Source: Lichtheimia corymbifera B2541
Taxonomy: Eukaryota > Mucoromycota > Mucoromycetes > Mucorales > Lichtheimiaceae
NCBI GenBank assembly: GCA_000697475.1
Contig: JNEU01001102.1
Coordinates: forward strand, 124,001 to 188,000
Direction: 5' to 3'
DNA: 64,000 bases
Program-made: the position numbers and the translations under genes
Notes under the pieces: model-generated
Database searches by the model: none
What the model was told of the DNA's origin: nothing
Seen by the model: only the letters and a program-made list of their open reading frames with translations
Shown here: piece after piece, positions 34,625 to 45,900 of the stretch
Numbering within the stretch: the stretch's first letter is position 1
Layout: the number at the start of each line of letters is the position of its first letter

Positions 34625-35393
34625 ACACGGCTTGATCGCAAGATGACAAGGCGCTCTGCATCTCAGGGACTTTGAAAGGATGTAGTACCGCTGCCGTGAG
34701 CAGATCAAGATGGTCTCGATAGCTATCCCTGCTATGACACATTCCCTTGCTTTGTGGTGACGCTTCGTCGTTGTTGCTCTGTGAACGGTGGACCATCGGT
34801 TTGCGAGATGCGGGAGAAGGACACGGCTTGATCGCAAGATGACAAGGCGCTCTGCATCTTAGGGACTTTGAAAGGATGTAGTACCGCTGCCGTGAGCAAA
34901 TCAAGATGGTCTCGATAGCTATCCCTGCTATGACACATTCCCTTGCTTTGTGGTGACGCTTCGTCGTTGTTGCTCTGTGAACGGTGGACCATCGGTTTGC
35001 GAGATGCGGGAGAAGGACACGGCTTGATCGCAAGATGACAAGGCGCTCTGCATCTTAGGGACTTTGAAAGGATGTAGTACCGCTGCCGTGAGCAAATCAA
35101 GATGGTCTCGATAGCTATCCCTGCTATGACACATTCCCTTGCTTTGTGGTGACGCTTCGTCGTTGTTGCTCTGTGAACGGTGGACCATCGGTTTGCGAGA
35201 TGCGGGAGAAGGACACGGCTTGATCGCAAGATGACAAGGCGCTCTGCATCTTAGGGACTTTGAAAGGATGTAGTACCGCTGCCGTGAGCAAATCAAGATG
35301 GTCTCGATAGCTATCCCTGCTATGACACATTCCCTTGCTTTGTGGTGACGCTTCGTCGTTGTTGCTCTGCAAACGGTGGACCATCGGTTTGCA
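34625..35393. repeat. Tandem repeat: four copies of a 196-bp unit
   Basis: Unit starts at 34625, 34821, 35017 and 35213 (marked by ACACGGCTTGATCGCAAG). The last copy is a little short. Differences between copies are few (for example CATCTCAGGG against CATCTTAGGG). 196 is not a multiple of three, yet the minus strand stays open across units in more than one frame, giving repetitive overlapping frames of up to 165 codons. Confidence 0.95.
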
Positions 35394-35828
35394 ATTGCCT
35401 TCTTCCTTATTCTTTGTGGTCAAGCATCAGATATCAAGGTAGGTTTAAAACACCATGTATCAAAAGCGATGTATTAACATCACTATCTTAGACTACGCGA
35501 TCAGAAATACACTATACATGCACTCATTTCTCTCTTCTTATCCTAGCCTTCTATCTCACATTTTACACACTATTATATTATTCATATACATATGACTCAT
35601 TGCAATCCATCTAAATTGTTTTACATTCACGAAACAATGACTTTTGCAACACGTTAGCCTCTTCAGTTCTCTATTAATTGTTGTGCTCATAAATGTATGT
35701 CCACTACAAGAGATTTACTACTATCAACATACCTCCTATTGACTACTGGAAATCGCCTGGATCATAATAGTCGTTTCCTAGGGAAAACAAATGGACGCTC
35801 ATTCAGAAAATATACATTGTTGGCTTTA

Positions 35829-36215
35829 TTGACAGCTCCGGATAAGGCTGCTTCCCCATGGATCCGACAATGGGACAAGGTTACTCAAACACCACGGCTC
35901 TTCAATCCCAAAGACAAGATCTTCATCTCATATACGTTTTCATCACACATGCAAGGATCAGTGGAGATACAATCCGTTTATTCTGGTACAACAACTACAA
36001 GACCGAGCATTCCAAGGCATTTGCAGACATGAGAATCATTTTGGATTTATTGCTATCAAGCCGCATCATATCCAAGAACTTCGTTTCAATGACACGCTGA
36101 TTAAATATCCCCCAACAAGTAGTGTATAGAAATTAGAGATATACTTTATTAGCATAGTCATCATATACAAGACTTATACATAAAGCATGGTTGGCATGGT
36201 TACACACATGGAAAT
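35829..36215 (+). pseudogene. Chimeric duplicate: chitinase exon-8 fragment joined to F-box 3' end
   Basis: 35829-35937 copies part of chitinase exon 8 ('TTGACAGCTCCGGATAAGGC' onward) with two visible substitutions. From about 35936 the sequence switches to the F-box gene's last ~200 nt plus 3' flank (33950-34210), with a few substitutions, keeping the same stop position. The switch point has a short shared TAC. This is a recombination or deletion product, not a functional gene. Confidence 0.88.
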
Positions 36216-37490
36216 GGTCGCATGATTGGGCTGTTTTACTCTGCTGTCCAAATAAAACGTCCCTGGATTTTTTTTAGCTCAACATTACTGCAAGAGCACG
36301 AGAAAATGAAACGCCAAAAGTCCACCTCACAACTTCAGGATCCCCAGCACCCGAATGGACGCTTCAGTTACAGGAACCTCGATATTGAATGACTACACGA
36401 CATTGCAGCACAACAGGGAGATGGGCCTGGCTGCTGAATGTGGAAGTTTATTCCTTTGAATGTTGACTCAAGACCCGCTTTCCCCATCGCCCCATCCGAT
36501 CGCTGACGATACAGCCTCCATCTCCAACCAAGTTAGCACCAGCTATGAACAGCCACCCCACACTGTTAAAGCTCGTGATGGTCCATTATCCCACGTGGGG
36601 GAATATCTTTTCGTTTCAGTCAGCATTTCATAACGTTCGCGTTCTTTATTCCCGTGCGTTCGCCACATGCAGCATTTGCTTGCAAGCAATACGACCATGT
36701 CAACATGCTGCAGAAAATAAATGGTATATGATGGGATTACTGGTAAGGAGGTTGATAGAGAAAAGGGTGGATCAGGGCAGAGTATGGACATTACCAACTG
36801 CCTTGTTTGGTATGCCAATTGCCGATCCACTCATGGATCACCATCCCATCTAGGCATCACTGGTGAAGGTCCCGATCTATCAGCACAACCGATACATGCA
36901 TCATCCCGGCTTTTGTCACTCTTTGATTTTTGACACCATCAAAGCCCTTGGTAAGTATCATGTTTTATATTGTAATCGATCGATCCATGTATTAATATCA
37001 ATGATGATCTTTAGCATTTCATTGTTATCCTACTTTCATTGTCATGGTGTTATTGGCTCCGTTGTTATTAAGGTAAATCCTAATTATCAAGCTTGATGAA
37101 GTATACTTATATTCTTTTTGACGTAGCAACTTCCCGATATGCAGCTGCAACGTTGGATCAGGTGGCAAAGTCTATTACAGCGCACGTGGTGATGATACAA
37201 CAGCATTCCCAGAGACGAGCCTTGCGAAGAAGAACCCATCATGCATCCTCCACCGATGGGATTGAACCTTCAACTCATGACCAACGATAGCCCTTTTGGA
37301 TATCAAAGCTGCATACGACTCACTTGTGTATGAACAGCTACTCCTTACGTGACCAGCATCTACAGTTGCCAGGACTCTACCATGCCAGTCGATTGAAACT
37401 ATAGCGCCCACGGTCTTCCTCAAGCATCCAGTGGACCACAACATCATTTCGAATCATACGAGAGGAACACTGATCCATTACTACTCCAAT
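36216..37490. other. Decayed sequence, coding-like but unassigned
   Basis: Frames at 36545-36853 and around 36860-37290 are coding-like. Plausible introns occur at 36951-37014 and 37074-37126, but no product is recognised and stops interrupt any long model. It may be the remains of a membrane-protein gene or of the retroelement that follows. Confidence 0.35.
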
Positions 37491-37491
37491 C

Positions 37492-37650
37492 ATGGCGCCA
37501 TCCATTCCCAAGCTGAAAATTGCTACGCCATTTGGTAATTGGTCATACAAGTTGATGCCATTTGGTGTTCAGAATGGTCCGAGTGCTTTTTGTCGAACCA
37601 TATCCATGGCTCCATCACTATGATCATGTCCGACTTGCAGTCAGTCAAGA
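37492..37650 (+). mobile_element. Reverse-transcriptase remnant of a Ty3/gypsy-like element
   Basis: A short frame reads 'TPFGNWSYKLMPFGVQNGPS' followed by AFCRT. This is the RT block 'T.fG.ye..vMPFGL.NAP..FQ' of Ty3/gypsy elements, ending before the catalytic YxDD. Flanking sequence does not continue in frame, so only a relic remains. Confidence 0.7.
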
Positions 37651-39802
37651 TACACCTTCGTGGCGTGTGGTTTATTGTAAGGATCAATTCTCAGTCTGAT
37701 CCCACTCTTGTATGCTCGGGATTGGAGAAGGAGAAAATCCTGAACTTGGTGGAACATGTCATGGAAATCGCTCGTTCGGGTCCTGATGCTGCTGTGCCCA
37801 CGCTCAACTGGGCCATGAACTACAAAATCCCGGACCCCAAGCTCGAACAAGCTGAGGTGAAGCGCTATCCAAAGGATTCTACTTCACGAAGACGGCAATC
37901 CATAGGAGCCATCATCGCATCAGCTCACTTTTGTACGTCCGTCAAAAGTGAATTGGTCGTCATGTTTCTCGGTATGTCTTTGGTTGTATACATTCAAACT
38001 TATACATTCATGCTAATCCTATTATATAGAAATGGCCCCTTCCTCCATTTCAACCATATAGGTGGTTGGGCTGCTCATGTTAGGAGTGGCAATCCTCCCA
38101 ACCATCTTGGTTGTCTATACAGTTAACACCCTCGGTGCCCGATATGAAGCTTCCAAATCATTTCGATCGTTCATTTGGAAAGAATTTCCTACCTTCAAGC
38201 CATCACAAACGGCCGGTGTTGATGAGTTGTTCCGGCTCTTGCTGCAAAAGGCGTCAATGGGTCTACGTCAAATGTTTATTGTGTTCTGATCCAAGTTCAT
38301 GGCAAATACAAGACCCGGTTTTACAAGTACCATCCTTTGTTCGTCGTGGATCCCTGGCTTGATTACTTGCAAGTCATGTATCGGGTTGGTTTTCACGCCC
38401 TAATGATAACCGTGATGGCTTGCGTGAAACGTATGCGGTCCTCTACCAAAAACGTGCACCTGGATCATCCTTTATGTTCAATCGCAAGGCCTTTTCGCTT
38501 TACACAGTTTTAGCCCTCCAAGATTCGATGACTTCCAACCACTCGATGGAGGTTTTTTTCCGGCTCGTCTATGTCGTTGTTTTTTTCTCGTGGTGTCTTC
38601 ATCCTTTTGGTTGCGGTGGCTGTAGTCCGGTGGTGCTGTCTGTCTTTCATCTCTCAGCATAATTCCATCGTCATTAAAATTCAGTTCGTGTGTCCCTCCA
38701 TCCACTCAAGAGGATTTTGTTACAATCTTTTGGGGCCCGTCCAGACAGGCATGGTAAACAAGGAGAAATATAACGGATCTCTTTTTCTCCTTGATATCAT
38801 ACAAACGTATTTGACACCGCGTATTCTGTCAACCGCTCGAGATCCCAAACAACTGGTACGTATATCAAGGACGGCGTCAGGACTGCTGGGATAATGATAC
38901 TTACGACCATGATGGATCTTTTAATATAGCTACAGTGCGGATAGAATGATTCTACCACATCACATCGATTGGCGACCTGGAGTCACCTCGAATTGTCGTA
39001 GGCACGACCGGCAATTCATTGAGTGACGAAAGGGAGCCATGAGATGTGGTAGAAGCCCACCTCACCCAAGACCCTACCACATCTCGGTCAACAACCTTTC
39101 TGGCGCCTAAGATATGAGGAGCTACATAGATTTCTTTTGTTTATTATATATTTTCTGAGAATAAAGCACGGATAGAATGATTCTACTTCATTTTACTGCT
39201 TTTGTACCGTGTTTATACACACATTTATTTACCCCACATTTTATCTTTATCTTTGGTATCATTTCTTATTGCACACCGCGTATTTATACCCGTTTCCTGT
39301 GCACACTTATATTCCCATGTTTTGTACTTGTCTGTAGAGACACATGCAAAGGTTCTGACCCGCATTGCAATAACATCACCATATTATCAGCCAATCACAT
39401 GAATCCCAATGTTTGTTTGGAGGGTGAATAAAAGTGGATCTGTATTCAGAAAAATGCTTGTCCAGTGATAGGTCGCACAAATCTGCAGATGCATTGATGA
39501 CTGAGATCCGAATGCACAAAAAGGGTGATGAAATTGCTAGGCAACGGTATTTGGATGCATCAAGACGGTATAGCAACAATTATCTTTTTATTGTATCGAT
39601 GTTCAATCAAAAAAGAGTCGCATTGAAGAAGAGTGAAGAGTGTAGATGATTGGTGCAACAAAAGGCTTTAGATCGTGTTTAAATGTGATACGGCGCGCTC
39701 TAGTAGGAGGATATGCAGCGAATGCGGGAGGTCAATCTCGATTACTACGATACCTTGGTAGACGCCCAATTTTCGCCTTTGCTTCCTTCCACAACTCCAG
39801 CA
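37651..39802. other. Decayed stretch with membrane-like fragments and an 18-bp direct repeat
   Basis: Scattered coding-like pieces, for example 'GLLMLGVAILPTILVVYTVN' at about 38062-38130 and 'KYHPLFVVDPWLDYLQVMYR' at about 38325-38385 in another frame. No intact gene model holds. An 18-bp direct repeat (CGGATAGAATGATTCTAC) sits at 38938-38955 and 39169-39186. Promoter elements of the UBC6-type gene must lie near 39.7 kb. Confidence 0.4.
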
Positions 39803-41098
39803 ATGAAAGAAACATACAATCTCAAGAATCCTGGTAATTTCCCACCTGCATTCTCTATGCCGCTGTTGTCCTGCAGCATCCCATGAGGCAAAGTGAATGG
39901 GGCATGGCGTTTAGTTGTAAAGGGCAATACACAATGACTAACTATTGTCACACCATTTAGCTGTAAAGCGTATTATGCAAGAAGCTAGAGAGTTGGCGAC
40001 CGAGTCGTGTTATGAATATGAAGCACATCCATTGGAGGTATAGTTTATATCATTATCCACCTATTGCATCATACCAAATGATTACATATATATACCAGGA
40101 CAATATATTTGAATGGCACTTTACCGTACGTGGTCCAGGCGGCACCGAATTTGAAGACGGCAGGTAGGATTCATACTGACGAGGGTGGACGACGATATTG
40201 ATACACAATGGCAGATATCATGGACGGATCTTGCTTCCTGCTGAATATCCCTTCAAGCCGCCAGAATTGATCTTTTTGACAGTAAGTTGGATATTGAACC
40301 ACAAGATTGGATTATGTCTCACCCGATATCACAGCCAAATGGACGTTTCGAACTTAACACAAAGGTGTGCCTAAGCGTGACAGGCTATCATCCAGAGTTC
40401 TGGCAACCTGCTTGGGGTAGTAAGTATGAAGTTCTCTATCTCTTGGTGGGTTACTCAAAATTCCATCCATAGTCCGTACTGTCATCTTGGCTGTGATGGG
40501 ATTTTTCCCTACCGAAGCTCGTGGTGCTATTGGTGGATTGGATTATACAAAGGAAGAACGGCGTGTCTTTGCTAAAAAGTAAGTGGAGGAGTGGATTATG
40601 GTATGGTTGAAAGGTGACTTATATGATGTCATTTCAAGGTCGAAAACGTGGACTTGCTCTGTGTGCAACATATCCAACAATGAATTATTACAAGATACAG
40701 CTCCTCATCGTCAGAAAAACAACCAAGAAGACAATGTGCCTGATTTTTCTTTATCATACAAGTCAAACAACACCACCACCAACACCACTTCTACTAGTAG
40801 TAATGAACAACGAGATGAATTGGGTCAGCAAAATCAAGGTCAAGATGGATCATCATCCTCAGTTGGAAATTCGCCAGCGATACCAAATCAATTGAATGAC
40901 AACCCTGCCACAGCATTATCTTCATCCTCATCATCCTCATCATCTCAATCCACAAGATCTATACCCATACAGCCACCAGCATCATCTAGAACATCTATAG
41001 ATACATCGACTACTAGACGACCTCCATTGTGGCTTGATGGCTTGATTGGTGCATTGATAACATTGTTAGTTACATTGATTGTTCGTCGCTTTTTGTAA
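39803..41098 (+). CDS. UBC6: ER-anchored ubiquitin-conjugating enzyme (UBC6/UBE2J type)
   Basis: E2 of ER-associated degradation. Seven exons: 39803-39833, 39961-40037, 40099-40163, 40215-40281, 40335-40416, 40473-40578, 40639-41098; 295 aa. The UBC fold starts AVKRIMQEARELA and contains RGPGGTEFEDGRYHGRI, YPFKPPELIFLTPNGRFE, and the active Cys (about C92) in KVCLSVTGYHPEFWQPAW, the form without the HPN motif that marks UBE2J/UBC6. A long Ser/Asn/Gln-rich linker leads to a C-terminal tail anchor, LDGLIGALITLLVTLIVRRF. The linker has a Ser homopolymer run. Acts with Doa10/Hrd1-type ligases. Confidence 0.95.
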
Positions 41099-41291
41099 CA
41101 ATGAAAACTAAAACGTTTATTAAACAAAGATAAACAAAGAACAATGAAATGCAAGGAAGATGAATGAGTTAAAAACGACAAAAAAGAGTTGTACAAGGAT
41201 GAGGTTCATATGCACACAAGCGGGATGGATGGGAGATGAGAAGGAGAATGAGAGAGAGGATGAGAGGGGGGGTGGAATGATGATGAAAGAT
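41099..41291. terminator. Convergent 3' ends of UBC6 and PSF1
   Basis: 193 bp between the stops of two convergent genes; an A-rich stretch follows the UBC6 stop. Confidence 0.4.
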
Positions 41292-41927
41292 TTAAGAAGT
41301 GATATGTTTGAGATAACCAGCGTTGATGAGTGCTTCCACATCTGATCGACGAACGAATTCTTGGTTTCCTTTGACGAGGTTGAGTTCACCGAATTCAGTG
41401 TTGATACGTCCCGCATCTCGTAAAACACGCACTTCGATGTATAAATCCAAAGGCGGATCAAGACCCACACCACCGTTACCGCCTAAATCCACATCCAGGA
41501 AGCTTTGCTTGTATGTGTTGACCATTTCGCCATATTCTTGAAGGAATCTTTGCTCCGAGCTGCTGAGCGATGCTTTGATTTCACGTTGACTGGCGGGTCG
41601 TCGGTCTCCCACATCCCAGGAAAGTTCCTTTAGTTTTTCCACTCGTTGTCGATGATATGCAAACAGCACACGCTTGTTCCTCTTGACCGTCAAGTGATGT
41701 AACATGATTTGTGTCAATTGACTCGGTTTATTCGGTGGAGGTGCATCTGGATTGCTGGCATTGGCGCGCATGGCATGAAGAATCGATTCGGCTCGTGAGT
41801 GCAGCTGGCGCGTCTCTCGGCAAATGGTCTGTACTAGATCGTCATTGTACGGTGATACCAACAAGTCGGCTGTGCGTTTGGCTTCTCGTGCTAGTTTATC
41901 ACCGGATTCTCCAAAGGACGCTGCCAT
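41292..41927 (-). CDS. PSF1: DNA replication complex GINS subunit PSF1
   Basis: Intronless, 211 aa, normal for the family (about 196-210). GINS joins Cdc45 and MCM2-7 as the replicative helicase. Seen: the N-terminal A-domain helix 'KLAREAKRTADLLVSPYNDD', a central 'KRNKRVLFAYHRQRVEKLKE' that matches the 'RNkRcl.aY...R...l' block, and the C-terminal B-domain 'YIEVRVLRDAGRINTEFGE...LVKGNQEFVRRSDVEALI..GYLKHI'. Start at 41927 (MAASFGESGDKL) is preferred over an upstream in-frame ATG at 42071, because that extension is unrelated to PSF1. Confidence 0.95.
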   Translation of the reverse strand: MAASFGESGDKLAREAKRTADLLVSPYNDDLVQTICRETRQLHSRAESILHAMRANASNPDAPPPNKPSQLTQIMLHHLTVKRNKRVLFAYHRQRVEKLKELSWDVGDRRPASQREIKASLSSSEQRFLQEYGEMVNTYKQSFLDVDLGGNGGVGLDPPLDLYIEVRVLRDAGRINTEFGELNLVKGNQEFVRRSDVEALINAGYLKHITS

Positions 41928-42707
41928 AGCAAAGGATATATAATAGAATAGAGTAGCGTGTGTGCAGCAGAATAATAAAAAAAGAGTAAGAGGAGTTGAG
42001 GAACGGCTAACGAGACTACTTTTTTCTGTACATCTTCCGCACCATCCAGGCACATGACCTTGCTTGCTCATACCTTTGTGCTTACAGACTCATTCTCCCC
42101 CTACATCCATGGCCTATTGTGATCAACGTGACCATTGTATAGGTTGGATTTGTGGACATTATATGTTGCGTCATTATCCAATATATACCTTCTCATCGTT
42201 GATCATTGTCAATAAACAATCATGCATTATTATCAGCGATATTGTTGCTGTGATAAGTGGATTTGGAACAGGGTGTCCATAATCTGAAGATTGGCCATTT
42301 TCATGCCAACCGAATCTGTTAGCTGCATTCACAATCATTGACAGCTGTTATAGACATCCTAAAAGTTGCTAGTGGATGCTTGTATGTTGACCATTTGATG
42401 ACATACAGGCTGGGCACAAGCTGGTGAATCATGATGATATTGATGATCAATGAATTCTTTGGAGATTGGGTGATGGTGAAGCAGCATAGGAGGGGCCATT
42501 GTTCATGATCCCTTGTTTTAGATTACATCACAGCCTGCTGATGTATGTACTTAAATACAGCCGATCGTGAGGAAAGGATGATTTTCTTCTGTATTCATGC
42601 ACATTCCAATGATCCCGGACAATATAAAAAGAGCCATGCACTTTTGTAAACAATCTTATATCACTCTCAGCTCCCAAAAAGCCAAACCATCACTTGTTTT
42701 CACAACA
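41928..42707. other. Intergenic; TATA at 42623-42630
   Basis: Carries the PSF1 promoter and the promoter of the small secreted-peptide gene (TATAAAAA at 42623-42630). No other gene seen. Confidence 0.5.
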
Positions 42708-42878
42708 ATGATCAAGCCTGCAACAACACGTTTACTGCTATGGTGCTATTTTCTCGGAGCAGTTTCATTGACAACCACTATCCACGCCCTACCCGTGATA
42801 CTTTTTGATGTCGATCTCGCAGCAAGTCCAATCCTTCACTATGATCACCCACGTCCCATTGTATGGCAAAACGAATGA
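42708..42878 (+). CDS. Small secreted peptide candidate, 56 aa
   Basis: 56-codon frame with a textbook signal peptide: charged MIKPATTR, hydrophobic LLLWCYFLGAVSLTTTI, and a likely cleavage after HA. The mature peptide would be about 29 residues, LPVILFDVDLAASPILHYDH..., with no Cys. TATAAAAA at 42623-42630 is 78-85 nt upstream, the ATG has a good context (ACAATGA), and an AATAAATAATAAAG signal lies at about 42946-42959. No family is recognised. It could be a hydrophobin-unrelated effector, a pheromone-like peptide or a chance frame; the promoter and poly(A) signals favour a gene. Confidence 0.5.
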   Translation: MIKPATTRLLLWCYFLGAVSLTTTIHALPVILFDVDLAASPILHYDHPRPIVWQNE

Positions 42879-42965
42879 TAAAGGCACAACTTAGCCATGC
42901 ATCCATACTGTACTTTATATAATCCACGCATTCCTCTTTGTACAATAATAAATAATAAAGCTGAT

Positions 42966-45900
42966 CTAGCTCAACTCGAAACCGGTATTGGCATTGATTG
43001 CTGGAAATGATATATGTATCAGTATTCACCCATCCTCTTTATATTCAAATCCCTCCGTCTTACCGTATAGCAGCTTCTCTCGTAACAGGGACTTCTTGGT
43101 ATAAGCTGCTCAATAACAAGAAATGAGCTTCTCTTACTCAACAATGACGCACTATAAAATGAAAAGAACTTACCGGGAAGTTTCAAGAGATTAAAGCTAA
43201 AACAAGTAATAGAAAAGCATAAGACCATTGTGTTCTTTGCAGCAAGGAATGTTATGTCTTACCATGTAGAGGCTGTTGGTAAACGGCCGCCTTTGTTGGT
43301 TGATCCATTTCCAATCTTGAAAAGAGTCTTGACCATGCCCAAGCCGTCAACGGTACCTTGTCGAGCATCAGGATCCACAGTGACCATACGGATGGTGAAT
43401 GGGGGATACAAGTAGCTAAATCCTCCCAATGGGGGCTAGTATGGAGATGTAAATACCTGATGACTCGTAAATTAAACTATCCTTTTACCTTTGAACAACT
43501 CGTAACAAATTTGAGGAATGCGCGCTTTTCTTCAGAATTGAATTCTTGAATGATTTGCCATAGAGACCGAATGATGGGATGTTGATCAAAGTATCCATTG
43601 TGATATTCAGTGTGTTGTCGTAAATCAGCAATGTCTACATAATGTTGCCATGTTGAGAATACATCAATGTCTATATGTTCCAATCTTCCTTACCAAAGTC
43701 CGTATCCTCGCCAGAAATGACCCTATAATGACAATGAGCATCCATCATAACGCCTTTGTTCTACTACTACCCTACCTTTGGAGCTCTGGCGGAGAAAACA
43801 CCTTGATCCATCCCTCAGTAATGATAGACCGAAAGCCATCCACAAATGCACGGGTTTGTTCACGTGTTTGCTGGTTCAATTTGTAGTCAGCCATTCTGTA
43901 CACGTATTCAATCTTGTTCTCGTTGGTGACAGGCGTGTTCTTCCCCCGCTATAATGAATGTTAGTTGTTGACATGGACACAAAGAGAGTATATTTGATTC
44001 TTACATATTTAAGCTCGTGGGTAGTAACATGACCGAAAGCTTCTTCGTCAGTCGCAAAATATAGGCCGAGATCCTCCACGCACCCTATGTACCAGAAGAT
44101 TAATATCCCAATCATCATCCAAATGACCAAGATGCCAGCATACATACCATCATAACGCTTCAGAAAGATCAAGTTCCTCCACACATCCTCGTCCAATTCC
44201 CGAAGCTCTTGCAAAAATACATTGCGTCCCAGTAGTTTGGCGAGTAAAAAGCTTGCAAATTGGATGTCTGACAGAATACCTTCATAGATAGCTTTGCCAA
44301 TAACCTGAATAAAGGGATACTTTAGCGGTTGTTGGTGACGTCTATTACAAGATTTACCTTGCCGATAAATTCAAATAGCCTGATATGGTTTTTCCCATGA
44401 ATGGAGGATGTAGGGGATGGGTACACCAGGTTGGTGGATGCTGTAGTGGCGAAAAGACCAAAGGAGGGTTCAAACACTTGATTGACCAGCAACGAGACAA
44501 AGTCTATGGAAACAAAAGAATGAGTGACAAGTATACAATAACTGAGCTGCTGTGCTACATGCCTTTGAATGGTCCACCTTGATCAATACCAGCTTCTTCG
44601 ACACCTGTAAATCGGGCATTTAGTATCCTTGCAATGATTAAAAAAGACATCACCCTTACCAAGCTCATTGACAAAAGTTACACGAATCACGCCTTTCCAA
44701 GCTGCTGGTGGGATACCACCCAGTCCACGTATTCCGTCTTCAAGAATATGATTTCTTCGTACGCGAATTGAACAGTGACCAGTACGCATAGTGTTAGCTC
44801 TATCATGGGCGATCCAATCTCGAAAGATAGTCAACCGTGTTTCAAAAGGAATAGTGTGTGGCATCAGCTGCAATATCCGGAGTGGAACGGGATCTCCTTG
44901 TCGAAAGCGGTCAAGGAAGGAGGCAGCTGCTGGTGGTTTGGAAGCATTGAACAAGGACAAGATGGATTGCTTGATGGTGGGATCCGAGACCAATAACCAA
45001 TGACCCTCTGGGCAAAAAGGATGTCGCATATCCAAGTCATAGATTTGTAACAACAGGCGATGAGCTGCACGAAAAGCACGGATCGAAGCTGCTGCCATAG
45101 CGGCGTCGTTTTGTTGTTGGTCACTCTTGGCATGTTGTAGCAATGCAAAATAAAATGTGTTGAGAAAGGTGCTCAAATCAATCAAGTCTTGAGTAGAGAA
45201 AGGCGTCTCATGTTCGAAAATATCCGTGTCATCCAAGGTACTACATACAAACAAAATTCATGCAAATAGGATGGTCAGCCAATGAAATGACACAAGGAGG
45301 CCTAGTACTTACAGGAACACCAAGGATGCTGCTTCACAAAACATTTGGAGAACTTTGATGAGGGGCTCCTTTTCTACATTGCCATCTTCACGCCTTGCTG
45401 CATCAAGGTATATCGACATGCGTCCTCTTGGCCCAAATGTGTTCATAGCACGCCAAAGCTGGGGTATCAATCGTGTGGTGAATGCTATCTTGTTGATGAT
45501 CTCCATTCGTTGCGAGGGAAACAGGCTTATCAACAACATGTACATGGCGAAAATCGATTCCACATTCATTGACAGCTCCACGACGTGTGCATAATCCTTG
45601 CTATCCAATAATGCCGCCTGATTCTTTTTCTTGAAGAGTCTCGTTTTTAATCCATCTTTGGCTCCTGCTGCTGCTGCTCCACCAAAAAGTCTTGTGCTGT
45701 CAAAATTCAAAACGTCGACAAAGACTTGATCCACAAATGAGCGCGACCAGAGATATTCAAGTTGTGCCTGAACACGTTCGTACACCACGACATCAATCGA
45801 GTTGCCCCAATTGGAACAAGACCATTTGAACAAAGGATGATAATGCTTGTACTTTGATATCTGTCGATCCGAAATGTGCAGCCTGCATCGGTTGCCTAGG

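Noticed and set aside
34559..35423. Four long overlapping minus-strand frames as separate genes
   Set aside because: They are the same 196-bp repeat read in successive frames; reported as one tandem repeat with coding status open.
39177..39649. Two short plus-strand frames upstream of the UBC6-type gene as extra exons
   Set aside because: They do not splice into the E2 in phase with homology, and the E2 start MKETYNLKNPAVKR is family-typical.
43263..43435. A frameshift in the HUL5-type gene
   Set aside because: Careful reading of exon ends shows that all thirteen exons join in phase (3345 nt); no frameshift is needed.
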